A stretch of DNA of 24,708 bases, from assembly GCA_937903155.1 (NCBI GenBank), contig CALCZU010000058.1, positions 1 through 24,708 on the forward strand. The letters are read 5' to 3'. Below the pieces are notes generated by a model, which was given only the letters and a program-made list of their open reading frames with translations, was not told where the DNA came from and did no database searches. Of the stretch, positions 14,560 to 22,272 are shown in pieces; the stretch's first letter is position 1; each line of letters starts with the position of its first letter. Source of the stretch: an uncultured Bdellovibrionales bacterium (lineage in GTDB: Bacteria > Bdellovibrionota > FAC87 > UBA2466). A program made the translations under genes and the position numbers.

Positions 14560-14742
14560 TTAGTCTTGTTTCGCCGTTCTCGTCGGAAGCGGTTGAAAGA
14601 GAGGGGCACTCATAAAGACCTGGTGCAAAGTTTTTTTTTCGGAGGCGGCGATTTGATCGCGCTTCGCGTACATCTTGAGGCTCGATAAAAAGCTTAAGAC
14701 AAAAACAATCACGATAAACCCTATCCCTAGGTAGTTTCTCAC
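14560..14742 (-). CDS. Small single-pass membrane protein
   Basis: 60 residues with one transmembrane helix (about residues 4-23, YLGIGFIVIVFVLSFLSSL) followed by a polar tail (KMYAKRDQIAASEKKTLHQVF) ending in a Pro-rich PLFQPLPTRT. The frame extends to TTG 14763. GTG 14742 is the better start because AGGAAGG lies exactly 7 bases before it. Its stop codon directly abuts the kinase stop on the other strand. I recognise no family. The strong ribosome site supports it as real. Confidence 0.6.
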   Translation of the reverse strand: MRNYLGIGFIVIVFVLSFLSSLKMYAKRDQIAASEKKTLHQVFMSAPLFQPLPTRTAKQD

Positions 14743-14808
14743 TAGTAGACCTTCCTGTTCCAACTTTTAGGATAGTCTTTATGTGTGGAGGTTTTGTGGC
14801 AGAAGCTG

Positions 14809-14817
14809 TGCTATTAT
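14809..14817 (+). promoter_or_regulatory. Extended -10 promoter (TGC-TATTAT)
   Basis: TGCTATTAT precedes ATG 14833 by 15 bases with no Shine-Dalgarno site in between. Transcription from about 14824 would exclude the upstream in-frame GTG 14785, so this box decides the start of the methyltransferase-like gene. Confidence 0.5.
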
Positions 14818-14832
14818 AGACACAATCTCTCG

Positions 14833-15531
14833 ATGAAAAATCTTAGAAATATTCGCAATCAGTTCGATTTTTTTCTCCGATCCCATATCACGGTCGGCAA
14901 GTCCGTGCCTCCGAATGCACCGATTCCAAAGTTAGATGCGAATTTTCAAAAAGAGAGTGTCGAGTTTTTTGACATGTTTTCTTGGAAGTCCCATCTCGCG
15001 CGTTTTGAAGAAGAAGACAGTATCCGAGTCGTCGACATTGGCGCTCGCAACTTTGCGCTGGCGCCTGTCATCGAAAACCTATTCGAAACTTACGGGTTTG
15101 ACAGTGAGATTCATGGCATCGAGCTCGATGCTTACCGGCGACTCGTCAATTTTCGCACAAGAAAAAACTATGGAGATTTCTATGCGAGCAAAATCCGAAA
15201 CGGTGAATACCGCGTGATGGATTTTTTAGATTGGCAAACCCCTTTTCATTTTGCATTTTTGCTGAATCCCTTTGTCACGGAACTTCCCGTGCTCGCTTGG
15301 GGACTTCCCCTTTCTAAATTAAAACCGGAAGATATTTTTTCTCACCTTTATGGCCTTTTAAAACCCGAAAATGGATTAGCGCTGATCAGTTCTCCGAGCG
15401 AAGATGAATTTGAAATTGTAAAACGCCTGTCGCTTGAAACTGGGTTTCGAATTCGAGAAGAACAGACTTGGTTCGCTCACGGCAAAAGCGTTCAAAAACA
15501 GTCCCGCCACGGCATTGTTGTGTCCGTCTAA
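14833..15531 (+). CDS. Class I SAM-methyltransferase-like protein
   Basis: About 232 residues. The middle of the protein has the start of a Rossmann methyltransferase fold. Motif I is RVVDIGARNFALAPVIENL (roughly 62-80), with the acidic D-x-G pattern. The end of strand 2 is EIHGIELDAYRR (acidic residue for the SAM ribose), and a strand 4-like segment is FHFAFLLNPFV, followed by GLLKPENGLALISSP as strand 5. The usual catalytic motifs of DNA or protein methylases are not apparent, so the substrate is unknown. The start at ATG 14833 follows from the extended -10 box at 14809-14817, although the frame is open to GTG 14785. The 59-residue gene follows after 52 bases. Confidence 0.62.
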   Translation: MKNLRNIRNQFDFFLRSHITVGKSVPPNAPIPKLDANFQKESVEFFDMFSWKSHLARFEEEDSIRVVDIGARNFALAPVIENLFETYGFDSEIHGIELDAYRRLVNFRTRKNYGDFYASKIRNGEYRVMDFLDWQTPFHFAFLLNPFVTELPVLAWGLPLSKLKPEDIFSHLYGLLKPENGLALISSPSEDEFEIVKRLSLETGFRIREEQTWFAHGKSVQKQSRHGIVVSV

Positions 15532-15583
15532 TTTCTTTGGATGGGCATTTCTTTTGCAGGTTTGGTGCTTCAAGGAGAACCCT

Positions 15584-15763
15584 ATGAGCGCAAAACTTGA
15601 ACCCGGTGTGATTACTGAAAGCCCTTCCCGAGAAAATAAAAATAATATTTCCGAAGTGGATAAGGGCCGCGAGATTAAACTTCCGGGAAAAGGTTCCGAA
15701 CGTCCCCAGAAAAAAGAGAGACTTCCAGGAGCCGAAGAAAATATTCCCGGAAAATCGAAGTAA
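15584..15763 (+). CDS. Small hydrophilic disordered protein
   Basis: 59 residues, very rich in Lys, Glu, Ser, Gly and Pro, with no hydrophobic core. It contains repeated PGK/PGA elements (LPGKGS, LPGAEE, IPGKSK), so it is probably disordered. A good Shine-Dalgarno AAGGAG (15572-15577) lies 6 bases before ATG 15584, which argues for a real gene rather than a chance frame; the frame is open much further upstream, but that part overlaps the methyltransferase-like gene. I recognise no family. Confidence 0.5.
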   Translation: MSAKLEPGVITESPSRENKNNISEVDKGREIKLPGKGSERPQKKERLPGAEENIPGKSK

Positions 15764-15856
15764 GTTGACGGCAATTTTATCGCCTAAACAGAGTGGATAA
15801 AAATAATTGACTCTGAGCGTTCATTCTGCGAACTGTTTGTTCAAAGGAGAATTCAA

Positions 15857-16126
15857 ATGAGTCAAATCAGCGCTAGTCATATTTTGGTCGAAAACGAACA
15901 CGAAGCCCAGGATCTGGTCAAAAAACTCGCAGAAGGATCGAGCTTTGAAGATCTCGCGAAACAATTTTCGAAATGCCCGTCCGGCAAACGAGGCGGTTCT
16001 TTAGGGACGTTTGGAAAAGGCCAGATGGTCGAACCTTTTGAGACAGCCGCATTCGCTCTGAAGCAAGGGGAAACCTCGGGTCCTGTAAAAACTCAATTCG
16101 GTTACCACCTGATCAAGCGAACCTAA
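15857..16126 (+). CDS. Parvulin-type peptidyl-prolyl cis-trans isomerase
   Basis: An 89-residue single-domain parvulin: SASHILVENEHEAQDLVKKL, SFEDLAKQFSKCPSGKRGGSLGTFGKGQMVEPFETAAF and PVKTQFGYHLIKRT are the family's conserved blocks. The active-site residues are the His of SHIL, the Cys of KCPS, the Met of GQMV, the Phe of EPFE and the His of GYHLI. The length matches cytoplasmic PpiC of E. coli (about 93 residues), and no signal peptide is present. AAAGGAG lies 8 bases before ATG 15857. The guanine-deaminase-like gene starts 12 bases after its stop, so the two probably share an mRNA. Confidence 0.93.
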   Translation: MSQISASHILVENEHEAQDLVKKLAEGSSFEDLAKQFSKCPSGKRGGSLGTFGKGQMVEPFETAAFALKQGETSGPVKTQFGYHLIKRT

Positions 16127-16138
16127 TAGGAGTTGGCC

Positions 16139-16609
16139 ATGACCCACGCGGATTACATGAAACTTGCGATCGCTAAAGCCAAAGAAGGCGTTGATAGCGG
16201 TCAAAGTCCTTTTGGCGCGATCATTGTGAAAGATGGAAAAGTCGTTTCCAATGCGCACAACCAAGTTTGGAAAACATGTGATCCGACGGCCCACGCCGAG
16301 GTCAATGCCATTCGCCAAGCGGCACTCGCCTTGAAGACGATCGATTTGAGTGGCACGACGATGTACACAACCTGCGAGCCCTGCCCCATGTGCCTTTCGG
16401 CAATCCACTGGGCGAAAATCGATAAAGTTTATTTCGGCGCAACGATTGCGGATGCGGCCAAAGCAAATTTCCAAGAACTAAAATTTCCTGCAAAAGAATT
16501 AGCTCGCCAGGGTGGAAGTAAACTCATTGTCGAAGACGGAATCTTAACTTCCGAATGCGCAGCGCTTTTCGACTACTTTCTGAATCTCGGAAAAGCCAAA
16601 ACTTACTAA
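16139..16609 (+). CDS. Nucleoside/guanine deaminase, CDA-fold zinc enzyme
   Basis: 156 residues, the same length as Bacillus GuaD. The zinc site of the cytidine-deaminase fold is complete: HAE (ligand His and proton-shuttling Glu) in DPTAHAEVNAIR and PCPMC in TTCEPCPMCLSAI. GQSPFGAIIVKDGKVV and the C-terminal FLNLGKAKTY resemble guanine deaminases (compare the KKEY end of GuaD). It likely converts guanine to xanthine plus ammonia; tRNA-adenosine or cytosine deaminase activity is a less likely alternative. AGGAG (16128-16132) fits ATG 16139 at 6 bases; TTG 16133 in the same frame is too close to be used. It is followed by the large inverted repeat. Confidence 0.85.
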   Translation: MTHADYMKLAIAKAKEGVDSGQSPFGAIIVKDGKVVSNAHNQVWKTCDPTAHAEVNAIRQAALALKTIDLSGTTMYTTCEPCPMCLSAIHWAKIDKVYFGATIADAAKANFQELKFPAKELARQGGSKLIVEDGILTSECAALFDYFLNLGKAKTY

Positions 16610-16621
16610 ATTTGTACGCGC

Positions 16622-16727
16622 CCGTCGTTGCGAGGAGCCGCAGGCGACGAAGCAATCTCGCGGCATAAGGACGTTCTTCTTTGTGCAACGAGATTGCTTC
16701 GTCGCCTGCGGCTCCTCGCAACGACGG
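16622..16727. repeat. Large perfect inverted repeat (39-bp arms), REP/BIME-like element
   Basis: Positions 16622-16660 and 16689-16727 are exact reverse complements (39 of 39), with partial pairing continuing into a 28-base centre. Each arm reads CCGTCGTTGCGAGGAGCCGC and onward to GCAATCTCG. This belongs to the widespread GTCRTTGCGAG...AAGCAATCT palindromic repeat class seen as dispersed extragenic elements in many bacteria. It lies between the deaminase stop and the opp promoter. It could form a very stable RNA hairpin and so end or protect the upstream transcript. Confidence 0.92.
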
Positions 16728-16786
16728 CTGGACACTCGCCTGACGAAATGACGACTCCATTGCCTACAAACTGGTGCCAAAATGAC

Positions 16787-16815
16787 TTGGCTGAGCTGTG
16801 AATAAAGGTTATCTT
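16787..16815 (+). promoter_or_regulatory. Candidate sigma-70 promoter of the opp operon
   Basis: TTGGCT (16787-16792), a 17-base spacer and TATCTT (16810-16815). Transcription from about 16822 gives a leader of about 75 bases before ATG 16897, which has an AGGAGG site at 16882-16887. Confidence 0.45.
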
Positions 16816-16896
16816 TTCAATACTTCCGTTCGATTTAAGCTCAAAACCAGTGGCAAAACGCTTGCAGTGCACTAACTGCTAGGAGGATGGTGGGAA

Positions 16897-18483
16897 ATGA
16901 CCAGACACAATTTTTCAGTAAAGATTCAGGGCATCGTATTTTCGCTTTTTTTGGGTTGCGCGGCTTTAGCAGCCCCCGAACAGGTTTTTAATCGCGGAAA
17001 CGGTGGAGAACCCAAAGATTTGGATCCTCAAGTGGTGACGGGGGTTCCGGAATTTCACATCGTTGAGAACTTATTCGAAGCATTAGTCGCAAAAGATCCC
17101 AAAACTTTAGCCCCCATTCCCGGCGTCGCAGAAAGTTGGCAGGTATCTAAAGACCAAAAGACCTATACTTTTAAGCTTCGAAAAAATGCGAAATGGACGA
17201 ACGGAGAGACGGTCACGGCTAAAGACTTTATCTACTCATGGACAAGACTGCTCGATGCCAAAACAGGTTCTGAATATGCAGGACAAGGCTTTTACATCAA
17301 AAACGGAAAAGCGTTTAACGAAGGAAAGATTAAAGACGCTTCGCAACTCGGATTAAAAGCTGTGGATGATTTCACGCTCCAAGTGACTTTGGAAAATCCT
17401 ACTCCGTTTTTCTTAAGTCTCTTGTATCACCACTCCCTTTATCCCGTGCACAAAGCGACCGTTGAAAAATTTGGCGCTAAGTGGACGCGACCTGAAAATT
17501 TTGTGAGCAACGGACCTTTTCAATTAAAGAAATGGGAAATGAATAAAGTGATTTCCGTCGATAAAAGCCCTACCTACTGGGATGCGGACAAAGTAAAGTT
17601 GAAAACCGTCAATTTCTTTCCTATCGACAATCACAATACGGAAGAGAAAATGTTCCGTGCAAAACAACTCCATGTCACCGATGAACCTCCTCAAGAAAAA
17701 ATGGAATTTTGGAAGAAAGATAAGAGCGGAGTGTTTCATTCTCACCCTTGGCTCGGATCTTATTTCTACTGGTTTAATATGACGAAAAAACCGATGGACA
17801 ATAAGCTCGTTCGCAAAGCGATTGCACTTGCCATCGACCGTGAAAAAATTGTCACCTACGTCACTCGCGGCGGACAAATGCCGGGGCAAATGTTTACGCC
17901 TCCTGGAACAGGTGGATTTAAACCCAAAGCCGTTTTGCCAAAAGATCTGAGCCGGCTGCAAGAAGCGAAAGATTTGCTCGCCAAAGCGGGCTACCCCGGC
18001 GGCAAAGGCCTTCCACCAATTGAAATTCTATACAACACGAGCGAAAGCCATAAAAAAATCGCCGAAGCCATTCAGCAGATGTTGAAACAAAACCTCGGCA
18101 TCCAAGTCACGCTTTTCAATCAAGAATGGAAAGTTTACTTAGATACTTTACAAAGCAAAAACTATACACTTGGACGGCAGGGTTGGATTGCCGATTACAA
18201 TGATCCCAATACGTTCTTAGACTTGCTTGTGAGTGACAACCCAAACAATAAGGGCGGGTATAACAACAAAGCCTACGACGCTCTGATCGCTGCCGCTGGG
18301 AAAGAAACCAACACTGAAAAGCGATTGGGTCTCTTCCAACAAGCAGAAGATCTCATCATGGAAGATTTTCCAGTACTTCCTATTTACATCTACACCAGAG
18401 TTTACTTACTCGCGACGAACGTCGGTGGATGGGATGACAATATCGAGGACATTCACCCGTTTAAATACGTTTACTTAAAATAG
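16897..18483 (+). CDS. oppA: Oligopeptide ABC transporter, periplasmic binding protein
   Basis: 528 residues, family SBP_bac_5. An N-terminal signal sequence (KIQGIVFSLFLGCAALAAPEQ) is probably cut after ALA. The FLGC lipobox-like sequence is imperfect, so lipid attachment is possible but less likely. Family blocks are EPKDLDPQVVTGVPEFHIVENLFEAL, AESWQVSKDQKTYTFKLRKNAKWTNGETVTAKDFIYSW, FVSNGPFQLKKW, RKAIALAIDR and the C-terminal DFPVLPIYIYTRVYL. It captures peptides in the periplasm and delivers them to OppBC. Residue use and length match E. coli OppA (543). AGGAGG lies upstream of the start, and the gene heads a five-gene operon with 15 bases before oppB. Confidence 0.95.
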   Translation: MTRHNFSVKIQGIVFSLFLGCAALAAPEQVFNRGNGGEPKDLDPQVVTGVPEFHIVENLFEALVAKDPKTLAPIPGVAESWQVSKDQKTYTFKLRKNAKWTNGETVTAKDFIYSWTRLLDAKTGSEYAGQGFYIKNGKAFNEGKIKDASQLGLKAVDDFTLQVTLENPTPFFLSLLYHHSLYPVHKATVEKFGAKWTRPENFVSNGPFQLKKWEMNKVISVDKSPTYWDADKVKLKTVNFFPIDNHNTEEKMFRAKQLHVTDEPPQEKMEFWKKDKSGVFHSHPWLGSYFYWFNMTKKPMDNKLVRKAIALAIDREKIVTYVTRGGQMPGQMFTPPGTGGFKPKAVLPKDLSRLQEAKDLLAKAGYPGGKGLPPIEILYNTSESHKKIAEAIQQMLKQNLGIQVTLFNQEWKVYLDTLQSKNYTLGRQGWIADYNDPNTFLDLLVSDNPNNKGGYNNKAYDALIAAAGKETNTEKRLGLFQQAEDLIMEDFPVLPIYIYTRVYLLATNVGGWDDNIEDIHPFKYVYLK

Positions 18484-18498
18484 CAGCAGGGGATCACC

Positions 18499-19419
18499 GT
18501 GGGATTTCGTTACTTATTGAGAAGACTTGCTTTAATGGTGCCGGTGTTTTTCTTAGTCGTGACCGTCATCTTTTTCATGATTCGGTTTGCACCGGGAGGA
18601 CCTTTTTCGTCTGACCGAAATGTTTCACCTGAAATCATGCGAAATCTTGAAGCGAAATATCATATGGATGAACCGCTGATGCAACAGTATTTTCGTTACC
18701 TCAATGACCTCATTCATCTGGATTTGGGACCTTCGTTTAAGCACGCGAATCGCACAGTGAACGAGATCATCGGAGAAGCGTTGCCCGTCTCCATGGAACT
18801 CGGGTTTTATTCTCTGGTGTGGGCGCTGGTGATTGGAATTTCGGCCGGCATGTTTGCCGCATTAAAACCCAATACGTTATTTGATTACATTCCCATGTCG
18901 ATTTCGATTTTGGGAATTTGTCTTCCGACGTTTGTGATTGGACCCGCGATGATTCTCGTGTTTTCTCTGTGGCTCGGCTGGCTTCCCGTCGCCGGCTGGG
19001 ACAGCTGGCAAGACAGAATCCTTCCTTCCCTGACCCTCGGATTTGCGTATGCCGCGTACATCTCGCGTTTGACTCGTGGGGGTTTTATGGAAATTCGCAG
19101 TCAGGACTTTATTCGTACAGCTCGTGCAAAGGGTTTGAGCGAAGGAAAAATTCTGGTAAAGCATGCGCTTCGAGGAGGCATTCTTCCGGTGGTCTCTTAC
19201 CTCGGGCCCGCATTGGCCGGCATCATCACGGGCGCGTTAGTCACCGAAAGTATTTTCGCCATTCCAGGCCTCGGTCGGTTCTTCGTCGAAAGCGCCACTA
19301 ACCGCGATTACACGGTCGTCATGGGAACTTCGCTACTTTATTTCACGCTGATTTTTGTCTGCAATCTTTTAGTCGATATCCTGTACGTTGTTTTAGATCC
19401 GCGAGTGAAATATGAGTAA
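18499..19419 (+). CDS. oppB: Oligopeptide ABC transporter permease OppB
   Basis: 306 residues, the usual length of OppB/DppB. The N-terminal RYLLRRLALMVPVFFLVVTVIFFMIRFAPGGPF is the hallmark first helix and loop of this permease class, followed by about five more transmembrane helices. The cytoplasmic EAA loop that contacts the ATPases is RTARAKGLSEGKILVKHALRGG (about 205-226). It forms the peptide channel with OppC. The start is GTG 18499 preceded by GGGGAT. The 3' end overlaps the oppC start by 8 bases, which implies coupled translation. Confidence 0.95.
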   Translation: MGFRYLLRRLALMVPVFFLVVTVIFFMIRFAPGGPFSSDRNVSPEIMRNLEAKYHMDEPLMQQYFRYLNDLIHLDLGPSFKHANRTVNEIIGEALPVSMELGFYSLVWALVIGISAGMFAALKPNTLFDYIPMSISILGICLPTFVIGPAMILVFSLWLGWLPVAGWDSWQDRILPSLTLGFAYAAYISRLTRGGFMEIRSQDFIRTARAKGLSEGKILVKHALRGGILPVVSYLGPALAGIITGALVTESIFAIPGLGRFFVESATNRDYTVVMGTSLLYFTLIFVCNLLVDILYVVLDPRVKYE

Positions 19420-20299
19420 TAGCGCTACGATTGAAATCGAAGAAAACGAAGTCGGCACCAGTCTGTGGAAAGATGCCTTCTATCGATTGAAGAAAAATCG
19501 ATTTGCACGCTACGGAGCATATTTTCTTCTCTTCGAATGCGTAGTGTTTTTACTGGCTCCGGTGATTGCTCCCTACGGTTTTGAAGTTCAAAACTTAGAA
19601 AATACTTTAGCGCCGCCGTCTTTTCCTCACTGGTTTGGGACGGATAGTTTGGGGCGAGACCTCTTCACCCGCGTTTTATACGGCGGAAGAATTTCGATGG
19701 CTGTGGGCGTTTTGGCTTCTCTCGTCAGCGTCATAGTAGGAGTGGTCTACGGCGCGATTTCAGGATTTATCGGCGGTCGAACAGATAACGCCATGATGCG
19801 AATCGTAGATATTTTGTACGCCCTTCCGTTTATTTTCTTAGTGATTATCCTGATGGTCTATTTTGGAAGAAATATTTTTCTTCTCTTCATCGCATTGGGA
19901 CTCACGCAGTGGCTCACAATGGCGCGAATTGTTCGTGGCCAAGTCATTTCGCTCAAGCACAAAGAATTTATTGAGGCCGCGCACTCGATGGGAATTTCGG
20001 AAACCTCGATTATCCTTAAACATCTCATCCCCAACAGTATTGGTCCTGTGATTGTTTATCTCACTCTGACGGTCCCCTCGGTCATTCTGGAAGAAGCATT
20101 TTTGAGTTTCCTCGGCCTCGGGGTTCAAGCACCCATGGCGTCTTGGGGAACTTTGATATCCGATGGAGTGTCCGTAATGGAAATTGCGCCCGGGGTCTTA
20201 TTCTTTCCGGCGGTCTCGCTGGCTCTTTCCCTTTTCTCACTCAATTTCTTAGGCGATGGACTCCGAGATGCGTTGGATCCGAAAGGAGCCCGCGACTAA
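19412..20299 (+). CDS. oppC: Oligopeptide ABC transporter permease OppC
   Basis: 295 residues. The OppC N-terminal region (SLWKDAFYRLKKNRFARYGAYFLLF) and the periplasmic HWFGTDSLGRDLFTRVLYGGRISMAVGV block are diagnostic. The EAA loop is EAAHSMGISETSIILKHLIPNSIG (about 190-213). Six transmembrane helices are expected. It pairs with OppB in the membrane. Its stop codon overlaps the oppD start (TAATG). Confidence 0.95.
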   Translation: MSNSATIEIEENEVGTSLWKDAFYRLKKNRFARYGAYFLLFECVVFLLAPVIAPYGFEVQNLENTLAPPSFPHWFGTDSLGRDLFTRVLYGGRISMAVGVLASLVSVIVGVVYGAISGFIGGRTDNAMMRIVDILYALPFIFLVIILMVYFGRNIFLLFIALGLTQWLTMARIVRGQVISLKHKEFIEAAHSMGISETSIILKHLIPNSIGPVIVYLTLTVPSVILEEAFLSFLGLGVQAPMASWGTLISDGVSVMEIAPGVLFFPAVSLALSLFSLNFLGDGLRDALDPKGARD

Positions 20300-21270
20300 T
20301 GAAACCTATCTTAGAAATCAAAAACTTTCAGGCTCACTTTCATACACGACGCGGAATTGTAAAAGCGGTGGATGATATCTCGTATCAGATTCTTCCGGGA
20401 GAGACTTTAGGGATTGTCGGCGAAAGCGGCAGCGGAAAATCCGTTTCACAACTGAGTTACTTGCGACTTCTGCCATCTCCTCCGTTAAAGATAGTCGGAG
20501 GCGAAGTTCTTTTTCATGGAAAAGATCTTTTAAAGATGACGGCTGAAGAATTGAGGCAAGTTCGTGGAAACAAGATCAGCATGATCTTCCAAGAGCCGAT
20601 GACCTCTCTCAATCCTTATATGAAAGTTGGCACCCAGCTCATTGAACCACTTCTCATCCATCGAGGACATTCTCAAGAAGAAGCTTGGAAAAAAGGGATT
20701 CTCGAACTGAAACGCGTCGGAATTTCAGATCCCGAAAAAGCGATGTCGAAATACCCGCACGAATTCTCTGGCGGAATGAGACAAAGAGTGATGATAGCGA
20801 TGGCTCTCACGACGGATCCGGAACTCCTCATTGCCGACGAACCGACAACGGCCCTTGACGTCACCGTCCAAGCGCAGATCCTCGACATTCTAAAAAACAT
20901 CCAAAAGCAAACGAAAATGGCGATATTGCTCATCACTCATGATTTGGGAGTCATCGCAGGTCTCGCCGATCACGTCGTCGTCATGTACGCCGGAAGAGTT
21001 TTTGAAAAAGGAACGGCCGCGGACATCTTCGAAAAATCTCAGCACCCGTACAGCCGCGCGCTTTTAAAGTCGACCCCTCGAATCGATGCCATCCAAACGC
21101 AGTTGCCAGTGATTGCCGGAACGATTCCAGATCTTTCAAAGCTTCCTCCAGGATGTCCTTTCTACGACCGTTGTGAAAATCGCATGGATATTTGCCGAAG
21201 CGTTTTCCCGCCGAAAAAAGCCATTGACCCGGGACACGAAACTTACTGTTATGCGGAGATGAGTCGATGA
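20299..21270 (+). CDS. oppD: Oligopeptide ABC transporter ATPase OppD
   Basis: 323 residues. Walker A is GESGSGKS (about 41-48), the signature is FSGGMRQRVMIAMAL, and Walker B is LLIADEPTTALDVT with the following H-loop THDLG. The C-terminal oligopeptide-transporter extension carries the cysteines PGCPFYDRCENRMDICR, which in DppD/OppD relatives can bind an iron-sulfur cluster. The frame is open upstream into oppC. ATG 20299 is chosen because AAAGGAG (20282-20288) precedes it and it overlaps the oppC stop. It hydrolyses ATP with OppF to drive peptide import. Confidence 0.95.
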   Translation: MKPILEIKNFQAHFHTRRGIVKAVDDISYQILPGETLGIVGESGSGKSVSQLSYLRLLPSPPLKIVGGEVLFHGKDLLKMTAEELRQVRGNKISMIFQEPMTSLNPYMKVGTQLIEPLLIHRGHSQEEAWKKGILELKRVGISDPEKAMSKYPHEFSGGMRQRVMIAMALTTDPELLIADEPTTALDVTVQAQILDILKNIQKQTKMAILLITHDLGVIAGLADHVVVMYAGRVFEKGTAADIFEKSQHPYSRALLKSTPRIDAIQTQLPVIAGTIPDLSKLPPGCPFYDRCENRMDICRSVFPPKKAIDPGHETYCYAEMSR

Positions 21271-22256
21271 ATCCTACTGTCGTTAAAATTTCAGATCTCA
21301 AAGTTCACTACCCTATTCGCAAAGGTTTCTTCTCATTCGGAAAACCCCAAACGCTCAAAGCGGTCGATGGAATCAGCTTTGAACTTAAAGAGGGAGAAAT
21401 CTTAGGACTTGTTGGCGAATCCGGTTGCGGTAAGAGTTCGTTAGGAAGAGCGATCATTCGGCTCGTCGATGCAACGTCCGGGAAAGTGGATATTCAAGGA
21501 ATCGATTTTTTAGCTCTGAAAGGCAAAGCTTTGAAAGCCAAGCGCCCTCAGATTCAAATGATTTTTCAAGATCCTTACGCTTCGCTCGATCCAAGAATGA
21601 CAGTCTTTGATATTTTAGCGGAACCCGTCAAAGCTCACATGAAACTCAGTTCTAAAGAACTCGAAGAACGTATTAAAAAATATCTCGAACTAGTCAACCT
21701 TCCTGTCAAAGCGCTCAAAAAATATCCTCACGAATTCTCAGGGGGACAACGTCAGCGAATATGCATTGCGAGAGCGCTCATCTTGGAACCCAAAATCGTG
21801 GTCGCCGATGAACCGGTTTCGGCCTTAGACGTTTCAGTCCAAGCGCAGATCTTAAACCTTTTAAAAGACATTCAGCAAAAGCTAAATCTGACGATGATTT
21901 TTATTTCACATAATTTATCTGTCGTGAAATACATCTCTGACAGAATCGCTGTCATGTATCTCGGTAAGATCGTCGAAATCGGCTCTCGCCAAGATATTTT
22001 TGCGAGCCCTCGTCACCCTTATACTCAAGCCTTGATCTCAGCAGTTCCAATTCCGGATCCGAAAACGGAACGCAATCGCGTCAGAGTTCCTCTCATCGGA
22101 GAAATCCCGTCGCCGATTAATCCTCCCTCGGGATGTACGTTTCACACGCGCTGCCCATTCGCAGTGGCACATTGTAAAGAGGCAATACCGAGATTGGAAA
22201 ACGTCGCACAAAACCCAGCATGGCAAGTCTCCTGCTGGGAAGCGAACTTAGTGTAA
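21267..22256 (+). CDS. oppF: Oligopeptide ABC transporter ATPase OppF
   Basis: 329 residues. Typical OppF N-terminus with HYPIRKGFFSFGKPQTLKAVDGISF; Walker A GESGCGKSS, signature FSGGQRQRICIARAL, Walker B VVADEPVSALDVSVQAQIL, H-loop SHNLS and the C-terminal PSGCTFHTRCPFAVAHCKE extension. It starts inside oppD (ATGA overlap), closing the operon. The convergent gene at 22273 begins only 16 bases later, with no obvious hairpin terminator between them. Confidence 0.95.
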   Translation: MNPTVVKISDLKVHYPIRKGFFSFGKPQTLKAVDGISFELKEGEILGLVGESGCGKSSLGRAIIRLVDATSGKVDIQGIDFLALKGKALKAKRPQIQMIFQDPYASLDPRMTVFDILAEPVKAHMKLSSKELEERIKKYLELVNLPVKALKKYPHEFSGGQRQRICIARALILEPKIVVADEPVSALDVSVQAQILNLLKDIQQKLNLTMIFISHNLSVVKYISDRIAVMYLGKIVEIGSRQDIFASPRHPYTQALISAVPIPDPKTERNRVRVPLIGEIPSPINPPSGCTFHTRCPFAVAHCKEAIPRLENVAQNPAWQVSCWEANLV

Positions 22257-22272
22257 ACTTTAAACAGACGAA

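Noticed and set aside
16001..16474. 157-codon open frame on the minus strand across the parvulin and deaminase genes
   Set aside because: It is antisense to two clear enzymes and crosses their boundary. Long chance frames like this are common opposite coding DNA.
16622..16727. CRISPR array or phage attachment site
   Set aside because: There are only two inverted units and no regularly spaced direct repeats; no cas or integrase genes are present.
16524..16872. Minus-strand frames (78, 78 and 88 codons) covering the 39-bp inverted repeat
   Set aside because: Their residues come from the palindromic repeat itself (RRCEEPQATKQS-type strings), a well-known source of false genes.
17524..17961. 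145-codon open frame on the minus strand inside oppA
   Set aside because: It is a shadow of a strongly supported gene, with no motif and no ribosome site.
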